This document shows, in pieces, positions 18,168-25,141 of a DNA stretch of 28,960 nt. How positions within the stretch are numbered: the stretch's first letter is position 1; each line of letters opens with the position of its first letter. Source of the stretch: Pseudoluteimonas sp044226035 (GTDB taxonomy: Bacteria; Pseudomonadota; Gammaproteobacteria; Xanthomonadales; Xanthomonadaceae); the NCBI GenBank assembly GCA_044226035.1, contig JBGAHT010000038.1, forward strand, positions 1 through 28,960, written 5' to 3'. The position numbers and the translations under genes are program-made. The notes beneath the pieces were generated by a model. The model saw only the letters and a list, made by a program, of their open reading frames with translations, had not been told where the DNA came from and ran no database searches.

Positions 18168-18680
18168 ATGATTGTTCAGCGAAAAGGGATATTCGCGTGT
18201 TTAATCGGCATGCCTTTGCTTGCTGGCTGCGCCACGGCGCCGGTGCAAATTCCGCCAGAGCTCCAATACTCGGCTCCCGTTGCCGAAAGTTCGCAACTCG
18301 CTCGCATTTCCGGTTCGCAGATGGATAGTGCGCTGCTCGATGACTTTACCGTCTACGTGGCCAGCATCGATGGAAAAAGGGTGATGGCCGAAAGAAAAGG
18401 CTGGAATACTCCAATCGCGATTCTTCCTGGACACCGAAAGGTCGAAGCGATTTTCCAGCGCGGTTCGTTCGGATCGAAAGCGGAATTTGAGCTGGATGCT
18501 TCAGCTGGCGCCGATTACCAAGTGAAGTTCACCAGCGATGTGAAGCCATTCGGCGGGAACTCGTACGTGGATTTCTGGATCGTGGATTCGGCTACGCAGA
18601 AAGCGGTAACGGGTGTGGAGCGAGGCACGGTTAGCATGGGCTATTCCCCTTCTGTTCCCATCTTCATTCCGGTACGTTGA
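18168..18680 (+). CDS. Lipoprotein of unknown function
   Basis: The gene encodes 170 residues from ATG 18168 (RBS TGGGGAAA just upstream). Lipobox LLAGC gives a lipidated cysteine at residue 21. The mature domain has alternating beta-type segments: DDFTVYVASIDGKRVMAERKGW, then IAILPGHRKVEAIFQRG, then FELDASAGADYQVKFTSDV, then YVDFWIVDSATQKAV. The 'pG.h.v.v' pattern and 'aG..Y.v' pattern recall small beta-sandwich lipoproteins in which a peptide group stabilises a periplasmic partner. I do not recognise a named family. Codon use and composition are distinctly more AT-rich than in both neighbours, and it sits between unrelated genes. It is therefore probably a late acquisition. Confidence 0.75.
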   Translation: MIVQRKGIFACLIGMPLLAGCATAPVQIPPELQYSAPVAESSQLARISGSQMDSALLDDFTVYVASIDGKRVMAERKGWNTPIAILPGHRKVEAIFQRGSFGSKAEFELDASAGADYQVKFTSDVKPFGGNSYVDFWIVDSATQKAVTGVERGTVSMGYSPSVPIFIPVR

Positions 18681-18706
18681 CCGCATCAAACAGGAATGGA
18701 AACCCC

Positions 18707-19186
18707 ATGCGCCAACTGATCCTGCTCCGCCACGCCCACGCCGAATCCGCCGGAGCCGGGGAAGACGACGCCGGGCGTCCCTTGTCCGAGACCGGCCTCG
18801 CCGAGGCGAAGGCCGCCGGCAAATGGCTGCGCGAACACGGCGCGCATCCCGATCGCGTGCTGTGCTCGCCCACGACGCGCACGCGCCAGACCTGGGCCGC
18901 GGTCGATGCCGAACTGGGTAGCGGCGTCGCCGTGCAGTTCGAGCCCTCGATCTACGACGCCACGCCAGGCGCGCTGATCGCGCTGGCCGACGCCAACCGC
19001 GATGCGCCGCGGCTGCTGCTGGTCGGGCACAACCCGGGGCTGGAACAGCTGGTGGCGCTGCTGCACAGCGGCCAGTCCGGCGATTACCGCGGCATGCCGC
19101 CGGGCGCGGTCGCGGTGCTCGGGATGCCGGCCGACGCCGCGCTCGAGCCGGGCATCGCGCGGCTCGACGCGTTCTGGTGGCCGTGA
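18707..19186 (+). CDS. SixA-type phosphohistidine phosphatase
   Basis: The gene encodes 159 residues of the histidine phosphatase superfamily, branch 1, of the small SixA kind. The catalytic RHA motif is LLRHAHAE (Arg8, His9), followed by PLSETGLAEAKAAGKWL, CSPTTRTRQTW and the second active-site histidine His108 (LLVGHNPGLE). E. coli SixA removes phosphate from histidine residues of phosphotransfer proteins such as NPr or ArcB. The hybrid kinase with an Hpt domain encoded about 1.2 kb upstream could be a substrate, but that is speculation. A TTG further upstream (18677) is possible; ATG 18707 directly precedes the conserved beta strand and has AGGAATGG in front. Confidence 0.88.
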   Translation: MRQLILLRHAHAESAGAGEDDAGRPLSETGLAEAKAAGKWLREHGAHPDRVLCSPTTRTRQTWAAVDAELGSGVAVQFEPSIYDATPGALIALADANRDAPRLLLVGHNPGLEQLVALLHSGQSGDYRGMPPGAVAVLGMPADAALEPGIARLDAFWWP

Positions 19187-19196
19187 GGGGTTGAAC

Positions 19197-19760
19197 GTGG
19201 TGTGGCGCGCGGCCGCGATCGGCGCGTGGTTCGCGTTCGCGGCGCTGGCCGCGGGCGCGCAGGGGTTCGACCGCAACCGCAGCCGCATCGGCTTCGAGCT
19301 GCAGACGCGCTGGGGCCAGCGCCTGCAGGGCGTGTTCCCCGATTACGACGGCGAGGTCGAAATCCTCGCGGACGGGCGCCATCGCGTGCGCATGGACCTG
19401 CGCACGGCGAGCGTGGAGATCGTCGACCACCCCAACTACACCGGCTTCAGCCGCAGCGACGCGTTCTTCGACGCGGCGCGCTACCCGGACATCCGCTTCG
19501 TCTCCGATCCGTACCCGGTCGCGTTGCTGCGCAGCGGCGGTCCGCTGCACGGCGTGCTGGAAATGCACGGCGTGCGCCGGCGACAGTCGTTCGAGATCGC
19601 GCCGCCGCCGGCCGAGTGCGTGCGTCCCGCCTACGACTGCGACCTGGAAGTCGCCGGCAGCGTGCGCCGCAGCGACTACGGCCTCGATGCCTGGCAGATC
19701 GCGGTGCGCGACCGCGTGCGCTTCGTGCTGCGCGTGCGCCTGGTCGCGGAGGCCGGTTGA
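19197..19760 (+). CDS. YceI family periplasmic protein
   Basis: The gene encodes 187 residues. An N-terminal signal peptide (WRAAAIGAWFAFAALAAGA) is followed by a lipocalin-like beta barrel: RNRSRIGFELQTRWGQRLQGVFPDYDGEV, then VRMDLRTASVEIVD, FSRSDAFFDAARYPDIRFVSD and the closing VRRSDYGLDAWQIAVRDRVRF. These are the standard YceI landmarks, including the conserved FFDaxxyPxIxFxS segment. Relatives bind polyisoprenoids or other lipids and are stress-induced. The start is uncertain among TTG 19191, GTG 19197 and GTG 19200; GTG 19197 lies six bases after GAGGGG. The stop overlaps the phospholipase-D-like ATG by one base (TGATG), so the pair is translationally coupled. Confidence 0.87.
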   Translation: MVWRAAAIGAWFAFAALAAGAQGFDRNRSRIGFELQTRWGQRLQGVFPDYDGEVEILADGRHRVRMDLRTASVEIVDHPNYTGFSRSDAFFDAARYPDIRFVSDPYPVALLRSGGPLHGVLEMHGVRRRQSFEIAPPPAECVRPAYDCDLEVAGSVRRSDYGLDAWQIAVRDRVRFVLRVRLVAEAG

Positions 19761-21640
19761 TGGCGGCATGGCGTGCGTTGGCCGCGGCGCTGCTGGCGCT
19801 GTCGTTGTCCGCTTGCGTCGGGCTCAGCGCGACCCAGCGCGCGAAGGCCGAAACGGTGGTCGAGGCCGGCCGTTCGGACGCGGACACCTGCGCCGGGGCC
19901 GACACCTGCGCGCAGCCCTCGCCGCTGCATGCGCTGGCCGTGGACGCGTTCGCCGAGAGCGCCGGCGGCGCGCCGCGGCATCGCGCGCTGATCCTCGACG
20001 ACGGCCGCGACGCGCTGCTCGCGCGGATCAACCTGATCCGCAGCGCGACCACCAGCATCGACCTGCAGACCTACATCTTCAGCGAGGACGACGCCGGCCG
20101 CCTGGTGCTGGACGAACTGCTGGCGGCGGCGCGGCGCGGCGTGCGCGTGCGCGTGCTGATCGACCAGCTCTCGGCGCTGGAACGGGTGGAAACCCTGGCC
20201 GCGCTGGCGGGCGCGCACCGCAATTTCGCATTGCGCATCTACAACCCGGTGCTGCAGCGCGCGCGCATCAACTACCCGATGTACCTGCTCGCGTCGGTGT
20301 GCTGCTGGCACGATCTCAACCACCGCATGCACAGCAAGCTGCTGCTGGTCGACGGCGCGATCGGCATCACCGGCGGGCGCAACTACCAGGACGACTACTA
20401 CGACTGGGACGCGGACTACAACTTCCGCGACCGCGATTTGCTGGTCGCCGGTCCGGTGGCGCGCGAGATGGCGGCGAACTTCGATGCGTTCTGGGATTCG
20501 AAGCGCAGCGTGCCGGTGCAACAGCTCGCCGACGTCGGCGGCCTGCTGCTGGCGCGCGGCATTCCGCCGGTGCCGCACCCGGGCTTCGCCGCGCCAGACC
20601 GCGCCGCGCAGTTGTCCGACGACGCCGGCAACCCGGACCTGGCCGCGCGCCTGGCCGGGCACGCGCTGGACGTGGGCACGGTGCGCCTGCTCGCGGACCT
20701 GCCGGAAAAGAGCCGTGGCGACGCCCAGTCGGCCGCGACCGGCGGCCTGCGCGAACTGGTCGAGCAGGCGCAGCGCGAGGTGCTGCTGCAGACGCCCTAC
20801 CTGGTGCTGTCCGATCCGGCGCAGCAGATGTTCCGCGACCTGCATGCGCGCGCGCAGCCGCCGCGGGTGGTGGTGTCGACCAACAGCCTCGCCTCCACCG
20901 ATTCCTTCATCACCTACGCCTTGTCCTACAAGTACAAGCGCCGCTACCTGCGCGACTTCGGCTTCGAGATCCACGAGGTCAAGCCGTTTCCCGCCACCGT
21001 GCCGGCCTCGCTGCTCGGCGCGGCGGACGCGGCGGAAGCGACCGCCGGCGACGGCTCGGACGAGGACGAAGGCAGCGGCCGGCGCCCGACGCCGCTGACG
21101 CGCGAGTATTCCGCGTTGCGCTACGCCGGCGTGGGCGTGAACACGCGCCTGCCGCTGACCCGCGAGGGCCCGCGCCGCGGCCTGCACGCGAAATCGATGG
21201 TGATCGACGAACGCATCGGCGTGGTCGGCACCCACAACTTCGATCCGCGCGGCGACGACTACAACACCGAAAGCGCGCTGGTGATCGAGGACGCGGCGTT
21301 CGCGCGCGCGCTGGAGGCGAGCATCGACGGCGACATGGCGCCGGGCAACGCCTGGACCATCGGCCGGCGCGACAGCTCGCCGATCCTGCCCGGGGTCGAG
21401 TACACGCTGGCCAAGCTGTCCGAGCGCATGCCGCTGTTCGACCTGTGGCCGGTGCGCTACGCCACCAGCTACGACTTCGCGCCCGGGCCGCAGTGCCCGG
21501 CGCCGTTACCGCCGACCGACGCGCGTTTCCGCCAGTGCTATCGCCCGGTCGGCGATTTCCCCGAGGTCGACATCGGCTTCAAGAGCATCCTGACGCGGAT
21601 CTTCACCGCGTTCGGCGCCGGGCTCGCGCCGATCCTGTGA
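19760..21640 (+). CDS. Phospholipase D-like / cardiolipin synthase-type lipoprotein
   Basis: The gene encodes 626 residues. The N-terminus is a lipoprotein signal (AALLALSLSAC, Cys20). Two HKD motifs form the phospholipase D active site: HSKLLLVD (His191) and HAKSMVID (His476), each followed by the usual GG.N or GTHNFDPRG segment. This resembles ClsC/YmdC-type cardiolipin synthases, which condense phosphatidylglycerol or PE with PG to make cardiolipin, but it is longer. An acidic, low-complexity insert (DGSDEDEGSG, about residues 433-442) and a long C-terminal region ending in a hydrophobic AFGAGLAPIL are extra. It is coupled by a one-base overlap to the YceI gene. The substrate is uncertain; the lipid-binding neighbour suggests an envelope lipid role. 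Confidence 0.92.
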   Translation: MAAWRALAAALLALSLSACVGLSATQRAKAETVVEAGRSDADTCAGADTCAQPSPLHALAVDAFAESAGGAPRHRALILDDGRDALLARINLIRSATTSIDLQTYIFSEDDAGRLVLDELLAAARRGVRVRVLIDQLSALERVETLAALAGAHRNFALRIYNPVLQRARINYPMYLLASVCCWHDLNHRMHSKLLLVDGAIGITGGRNYQDDYYDWDADYNFRDRDLLVAGPVAREMAANFDAFWDSKRSVPVQQLADVGGLLLARGIPPVPHPGFAAPDRAAQLSDDAGNPDLAARLAGHALDVGTVRLLADLPEKSRGDAQSAATGGLRELVEQAQREVLLQTPYLVLSDPAQQMFRDLHARAQPPRVVVSTNSLASTDSFITYALSYKYKRRYLRDFGFEIHEVKPFPATVPASLLGAADAAEATAGDGSDEDEGSGRRPTPLTREYSALRYAGVGVNTRLPLTREGPRRGLHAKSMVIDERIGVVGTHNFDPRGDDYNTESALVIEDAAFARALEASIDGDMAPGNAWTIGRRDSSPILPGVEYTLAKLSERMPLFDLWPVRYATSYDFAPGPQCPAPLPPTDARFRQCYRPVGDFPEVDIGFKSILTRIFTAFGAGLAPIL

Positions 21641-21646
21641 CCGTTC

Positions 21647-21673
21647 CCCCGCGCGCGGCGGATGCGCGCGGGG
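21647..21673. terminator. GC-rich hairpin after the phospholipase gene
   Basis: CCCCGCGCGC (21647-21656) pairs perfectly with GCGCGCGGGG (21664-21673) around a 7-base loop, seven bases after the TGA. The stem is very stable but is not followed by a T-run. A terminator or 3'-end stabiliser is likely from position. The remainder of the gap to 21798 holds only the RBS of the next gene. Confidence 0.55.
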
Positions 21674-21798
21674 AGGGATCGGCGTAGCCCGTTCGTCCTG
21701 TGTCGTTGGTGCGATGACTTTGCGCACGCGCGTTCGCGCGCGTCGCGCGCAAGGCTGTGCATGCGCGCCTCCCCCGCGGCGCGTTGCAGGAGTCCACG

Positions 21799-22005
21799 AT
21801 GTTCCCTTCCCCCGGCAATTCCCCTCCGTCGCCTCGCCGCGCGGCGGACACGCGAGGGCGCGAACGCCCGCGCCCCGTGCCGCAACCGGTCCGCCACCAG
21901 CACCGCGAGCGCGATTTCGGCATCGGCTACGGCAACAGCAGCGGCTATGGCTGCGAAGAGCACTACGCGCGGCCGTGGGGGCCGGATCGTTTCCGCTGCG
22001 TTTGA
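21799..22005 (+). CDS. Small protein with RERDFG-GYG-SSGY C-terminal module
   Basis: The gene encodes 68 residues. The first half is Pro/Arg-rich and probably disordered. Residues 33-68 (HQHRERDFGIGYGNSSGY onward) align without gaps to the last 36 residues of the DUF1232-like protein encoded at 22628-23239, with 20 identities. The underlying DNA matches at 51 of 54 bases over the core (21895-21948 versus 23129-23182). An AGGAG RBS (21788-21792) is correctly placed before ATG 21799, which supports translation and fixes the start. An ATG at 21757 is possible but lacks an RBS. There is no signal peptide. The function is unknown; the shared module may be an aromatic, glycine-rich interaction tag. 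Confidence 0.75.
   Translation: MFPSPGNSPPSPRRAADTRGRERPRPVPQPVRHQHRERDFGIGYGNSSGYGCEEHYARPWGPDRFRCV
21895..21948 (+). repeat. Dispersed repeat copy 1 (RERDFG module)
   Basis: This 54-base segment recurs at 23129-23182 with three A/G substitutions, in the same orientation and reading frame. Both copies encode HQ-RERDFG-GYG-SSGY near the C-terminus of their protein. Divergence is greater on both sides of this core, at the DNA and protein levels. That pattern fits either recent gene conversion or strong constraint on the module. Confidence 0.85.
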
Positions 22006-22078
22006 ACCGGCGGGCGGCCTGCACGGTTTCCCCCGAGCCGTGCTGGCCGCCCGGTCCGGCATCGGCTAAGGTCGGCCG

Positions 22079-22513
22079 ATGCGCAATGCCTCCCCGTTCC
22101 GCCGCACGATCGCGCTCGATGCCCTGAACGCGCTCTCGCGCGGCACCGCGATGGAGCCGCTCGGGATCGCGTTCACCGAGATCGGCCCCGACTACCTGCG
22201 CGGCACCATGCCGGTGGACGCGCGCACCCGCCAGCCCTACGGCCTGCTCCACGGCGGCGCCTCGGCGCTGCTGGCCGAAACCCTCGGCAGCACCGCCGGC
22301 GGCTTGTGCGTGGAGGAAGGCCAGGGCGTGGTCGGCATCGAAATCAACGCCAACCACCTCGCCGGGGTGCGCCAGGGCCTGGTCACCGGCACCGCGCGGC
22401 CCCTGCACGTGGGCCGCAGCACCCAGGTCTGGGAAATCCGGATCGAGGACGACCGCGGGCGCCTGGCCTGCATTTCGCGGCTGACGCTGGCGGTGATCCC
22501 GCTGCCGGGTTGA
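22079..22513 (+). CDS. Hotdog-fold thioesterase, MenI/YdiI-like
   Basis: The gene encodes 144 residues. The core YGLLHGGASALLAETLGS carries the catalytic segment of PaaI/YdiI hotdog thioesterases: HGG then the acidic Glu in LAET. VGIEINANHLAGVRQGLV and PLHVGRSTQVWEI follow the E. coli YdiI (MenI) pattern closely. YdiI hydrolyses 1,4-dihydroxy-2-naphthoyl-CoA and other aryl-CoAs. Xanthomonadales generally use ubiquinone, so here a broader aryl- or acyl-CoA substrate is more likely. It is a cytoplasmic tetramer in the family. ATG 22079 is close to the family's start; no strong RBS is visible. It lies between the two genes sharing the RERDFG module, without evident functional connection. Confidence 0.92.
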   Translation: MRNASPFRRTIALDALNALSRGTAMEPLGIAFTEIGPDYLRGTMPVDARTRQPYGLLHGGASALLAETLGSTAGGLCVEEGQGVVGIEINANHLAGVRQGLVTGTARPLHVGRSTQVWEIRIEDDRGRLACISRLTLAVIPLPG

Positions 22514-22627
22514 GCCGGCATGGCCGCGAACGCGGCCGCGATGCGTGTTCCCAAGGTACCTGCCCGGATTGACCATCCGCGGGCGCCGGCCTAGTCTGCG
22601 CGTCTCGCCTCCACCGCCGGAACGCCC

Positions 22628-23239
22628 ATGTCGCTCACGCTCAATTTCGAACTCAACGACCGCGACCTCGAGCATTTCCACAACGCGATGGAGGCCTCGA
22701 AGAAGGCGGCCGAGGGCAAGACCGACGCCGAGATCATCGAGAACGCGGGCCGCCTGCTGGCCGATGCGCAGAAGGTGCGCATCCCCGATTTCATCCTGAG
22801 CCGGCTGCTGCGCCTGGACGACATGATCGCGATGCTGCGCGACGAGGCCTGGGCGCTGGACCAGGCCGACCGCGACCGGGTGCTGTCGGCGCTGGTCTAC
22901 TTCAACAACCCCAACGACGTGATCGCCGATTCGGTGCCGGTGCTCGGCTACCTCGACGACGCGGTGATGATCGAGATGTGCGTGCGCGACCTGCAGCACG
23001 AACTCGACGCCTACGACGATTTCTGCGACTTCCGCCAGCGCCAGGCCGAACGCCTCGGCCTCGACCCGGCCAAGGTCGGCCGCGCCGACTGGCTGGGTGG
23101 CCGCCGCGAGGAGCTGGTCGATCGCATGCACCAGCGCCGCGAGCGCGATTTCGGCGTCGGCTACGGCAGCAGCAGCGGCTATTCCTCCGGCAAGACCTAT
23201 GTGCGGGCCTGGCGTCCGGGCATGTTCAGCTTCCGCTGA
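22628..23239 (+). CDS. DUF1232 (YkvA-like) protein with RERDFG C-terminal module
   Basis: The gene encodes 203 residues. The N-terminal half is helical and charged (MSLTLNFELNDRDLEHFHNAM). Residues 92-125 hold the DUF1232 signature, NPNDVIADSVPVLGYLDDAVMIE, related to the YkvA family, whose common core is 'DxxPxxGYxDD'. Such proteins are usually small membrane-associated proteins of unknown role; here the segment is only moderately hydrophobic, so a soluble or peripheral protein is likely. Residues 168-203 (RERDFGVGYGSSSGY then YVRAW) repeat the C-terminus of the 68-residue protein encoded at 21799-22005. The acyltransferase gene follows after 15 bases, suggesting cotranscription. Confidence 0.82.
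   Translation: MSLTLNFELNDRDLEHFHNAMEASKKAAEGKTDAEIIENAGRLLADAQKVRIPDFILSRLLRLDDMIAMLRDEAWALDQADRDRVLSALVYFNNPNDVIADSVPVLGYLDDAVMIEMCVRDLQHELDAYDDFCDFRQRQAERLGLDPAKVGRADWLGGRREELVDRMHQRRERDFGVGYGSSSGYSSGKTYVRAWRPGMFSFR
23129..23182 (+). repeat. Dispersed repeat copy 2 (RERDFG module)
   Basis: This is the second copy of the 54-base segment at 21895-21948 (51 of 54 bases identical). It lies near the 3' end of the DUF1232-like gene, in the same reading frame as copy 1. Confidence 0.85.
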
Positions 23240-23254
23240 GGCCCGCGTCCCGGT

Positions 23255-24064
23255 GTGGCCAGCGGCCGGCGAGGCGTGAGCGCACCCGCCGCCGGGCGCG
23301 ATCCCTGGCGCCCCTTGCGTTACGCGCTGCGCCTGCCGTGGCTGCTGCTGCACGTGCTGGTGTTGCTGCCGCTGGTGCTGCTGCTGATTTCGCTGCCCAC
23401 GCGGCGCTTGCGCCTGCCCTCGGGCGAACCGCTCGAATACCGGTTGATCCGCCGCTGGCAGGGCGGCCTGATGCGCGTGTTCGGGTTCCGCATGCGCATG
23501 CGCGGCACGCCGCTGCCGGGCGCGACCGTGTTCGTCGCCAACCACGTCAGCTGGATCGACATCGTCGCCCTGCACAGCCAGCGCATGATGGGTTTTGTCG
23601 CCAAGCGCGAGATCGAAGGCTGGCCGGTGGTCGGCTGGCTCGCCGGCCGCGGCGAGACCATCTACCACCAGCGCGGCGACCAGGCTTCGCTCGGCGGGGT
23701 GCTGCACGAGATGCTGGCGCGGCTGCGCGCCGGGCGTTCGGTCGGCGTGTTCCCCGAGGGCCGCACCCGCGACGGCCGCGAGGTCGGGCCGTTCCATGCG
23801 CGCATCTTCCTCGCCGCGGTCGAGGCCGGGGTGCCGGTGCAGCCGGTGGCGTTGCGCTACGGCGCGCACGGCCAGGCGCAGTCCGAAGTCGCGTTCGCGC
23901 CGGGCGAAAGCTTCCTCGGCAACTTCCTGCGCATCCTCGGCGACCCCGCGCGCGAGGCCGAGGCGTGCTTCCTCGAACCGATCGAGCCGGGCGCGGTCGA
24001 CGGCCGCCGGCGCATCGCCGAGGAGGCGCGCGAACGCATCGTCGCGGCGATGCGCGGACCTTGA
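23255..24064 (+). CDS. 1-acyl-sn-glycerol-3-phosphate acyltransferase (PlsC-type)
   Basis: The gene encodes 269 residues from GTG 23255, or 262 from GTG 23276; neither start has a strong RBS. A hydrophobic segment (WLLLHVLVLLPLVLLLISL, about residues 29-47) anchors it in the inner membrane. The acyltransferase motifs are complete: NHVSWID (HX4D, His97 and Asp102), then VAKREIEGWPVVGWLA, then FPEGRTRDG (lysophosphatidate-binding block III) and VPVQPVALRY (block IV). The reaction transfers an acyl group to lysophosphatidic acid to give phosphatidic acid, although family members also acylate ornithine lipids. It is followed after 39 bases by a YheT-type hydrolase and preceded by the DUF1232-like gene, so it is probably one transcription unit. 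Confidence 0.92.
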   Translation: MASGRRGVSAPAAGRDPWRPLRYALRLPWLLLHVLVLLPLVLLLISLPTRRLRLPSGEPLEYRLIRRWQGGLMRVFGFRMRMRGTPLPGATVFVANHVSWIDIVALHSQRMMGFVAKREIEGWPVVGWLAGRGETIYHQRGDQASLGGVLHEMLARLRAGRSVGVFPEGRTRDGREVGPFHARIFLAAVEAGVPVQPVALRYGAHGQAQSEVAFAPGESFLGNFLRILGDPAREAEACFLEPIEPGAVDGRRRIAEEARERIVAAMRGP

Positions 24065-24103
24065 CGCTTTGCTCCAGAACGCGGGCGTAGGCTCGCCCGG
24101 GTG

Positions 24104-25087
24104 ATGATCGAAACCGCTTCGCCCTACCGCCCGCCGTGGTGGCTGCGCAGCCCGCACGTGCAATCGCTGCTCGGCAGCAGCCCGATGCGGGTGCGGCGCG
24201 GCGCGCGCATGCTCGCGGCGCTGGGCACGCGGGCCGAGGCGGTGGTGCTCGACGCCGGCGAAGGCGTGCGCCTGCAGGGCGTGTTCAACCCGCCGCCCGC
24301 GGGCGAACCGCGCGGGCTGGCGTTGCTGCTGCACGGCTGGGAAGGCAGCAGCGAATCGAGCTACATGCGCCTGACCGCGGCGCGGCTGCTGGCGGCGGGG
24401 TTCGCCACGTTCCGGCTGAATTTCCGCGACCACGGCGGCACCCACCACCTCAACCCCGGCCTGTTCCATTCCAACCGCATCGACGAGGTGGTGCGCGCGG
24501 CGGTGGCGGTGGCGGAGCGCTATCCGATCCGCCCGCTGGTCGCGGCCGGCTATTCGCTCGGCGGCAACTTCGCGCTGCGCCTGGCCCTGCGCGCGCCCGC
24601 GGCGGGCCTGCCGCTGGCGCGGGTCGCGGCGGTGTGCCCGCTGGTCGATCCGGCGGCGACGATGGACGCGATGGAACGCGGCATGCCGCAGTACCTGCGC
24701 TATTTCGAGCACAAGTGGCGGCGTTCGCTGCAGCGCAAGCGCGAGCTGTTCCCGGAGGAGCACGACTTCGACGACGCCACGCTGCGCCTGCGCATGCGCG
24801 ACCTGACCGCGTGGCTGGTGGAGCGGCACACCGATTTCGCCGACCTCGGCGCCTACTTCGACGGGTATTCGATCGCCGGCGACCGCCTCGCCGCGCTGCA
24901 GGTGCCGGCCGACATCCTGATGGCGGCGGACGACCCGGTGATCCCGCTGCGCGATTTCCGCGAACTGCGCCCGGGCGGCGATGCGCGGCTCGAGCTGGCC
25001 GGCCACGGCGGGCATTGCGGTTTCCTCGAGAACCGGCGGTTCGACGGTTACGCCGAGCGCTGGGTGGCGCGGCGGCTGGCGGCGTAG
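24104..25087 (+). CDS. YheT-type alpha/beta hydrolase
   Basis: The gene encodes 327 residues (a GTG at 24101 immediately before ATG 24104 would add one). The alpha/beta hydrolase fold shows the oxyanion-hole segment LLLHGWEGSSESSYM, the FRDHGGTHHLNPGLFHSNR insert characteristic of the YheT/EMB8 group, and the nucleophile elbow GYSLGG (Ser151). The acidic residue lies in ADDPVIPL and the catalytic histidine in the GHGGHCGF segment near the end. The N-terminal PPWWLRSPHVQSLLG is also typical of YheT. The substrate is unknown, probably an ester or acyl chain. It ends 54 bases before the TPR gene. Confidence 0.92.
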   Translation: MIETASPYRPPWWLRSPHVQSLLGSSPMRVRRGARMLAALGTRAEAVVLDAGEGVRLQGVFNPPPAGEPRGLALLLHGWEGSSESSYMRLTAARLLAAGFATFRLNFRDHGGTHHLNPGLFHSNRIDEVVRAAVAVAERYPIRPLVAAGYSLGGNFALRLALRAPAAGLPLARVAAVCPLVDPAATMDAMERGMPQYLRYFEHKWRRSLQRKRELFPEEHDFDDATLRLRMRDLTAWLVERHTDFADLGAYFDGYSIAGDRLAALQVPADILMAADDPVIPLRDFRELRPGGDARLELAGHGGHCGFLENRRFDGYAERWVARRLAA

Positions 25088-25141
25088 GGTGGCCGCGGGG
25101 CGGGCGCTACACTAGCGGGCTCCCCGCCGTACGCCGTCCCC

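Noticed and set aside
18677..18706. TTG start 10 codons upstream for the SixA-like gene
   Set aside because: ATG 18707 directly precedes the conserved first beta strand and has a purine-rich RBS.
21506..25015. A minus-strand open frame of about 1170 codons across five plus-strand genes
   Set aside because: No family resemblance, composition typical of GC-rich antisense, and it crosses well-supported genes.
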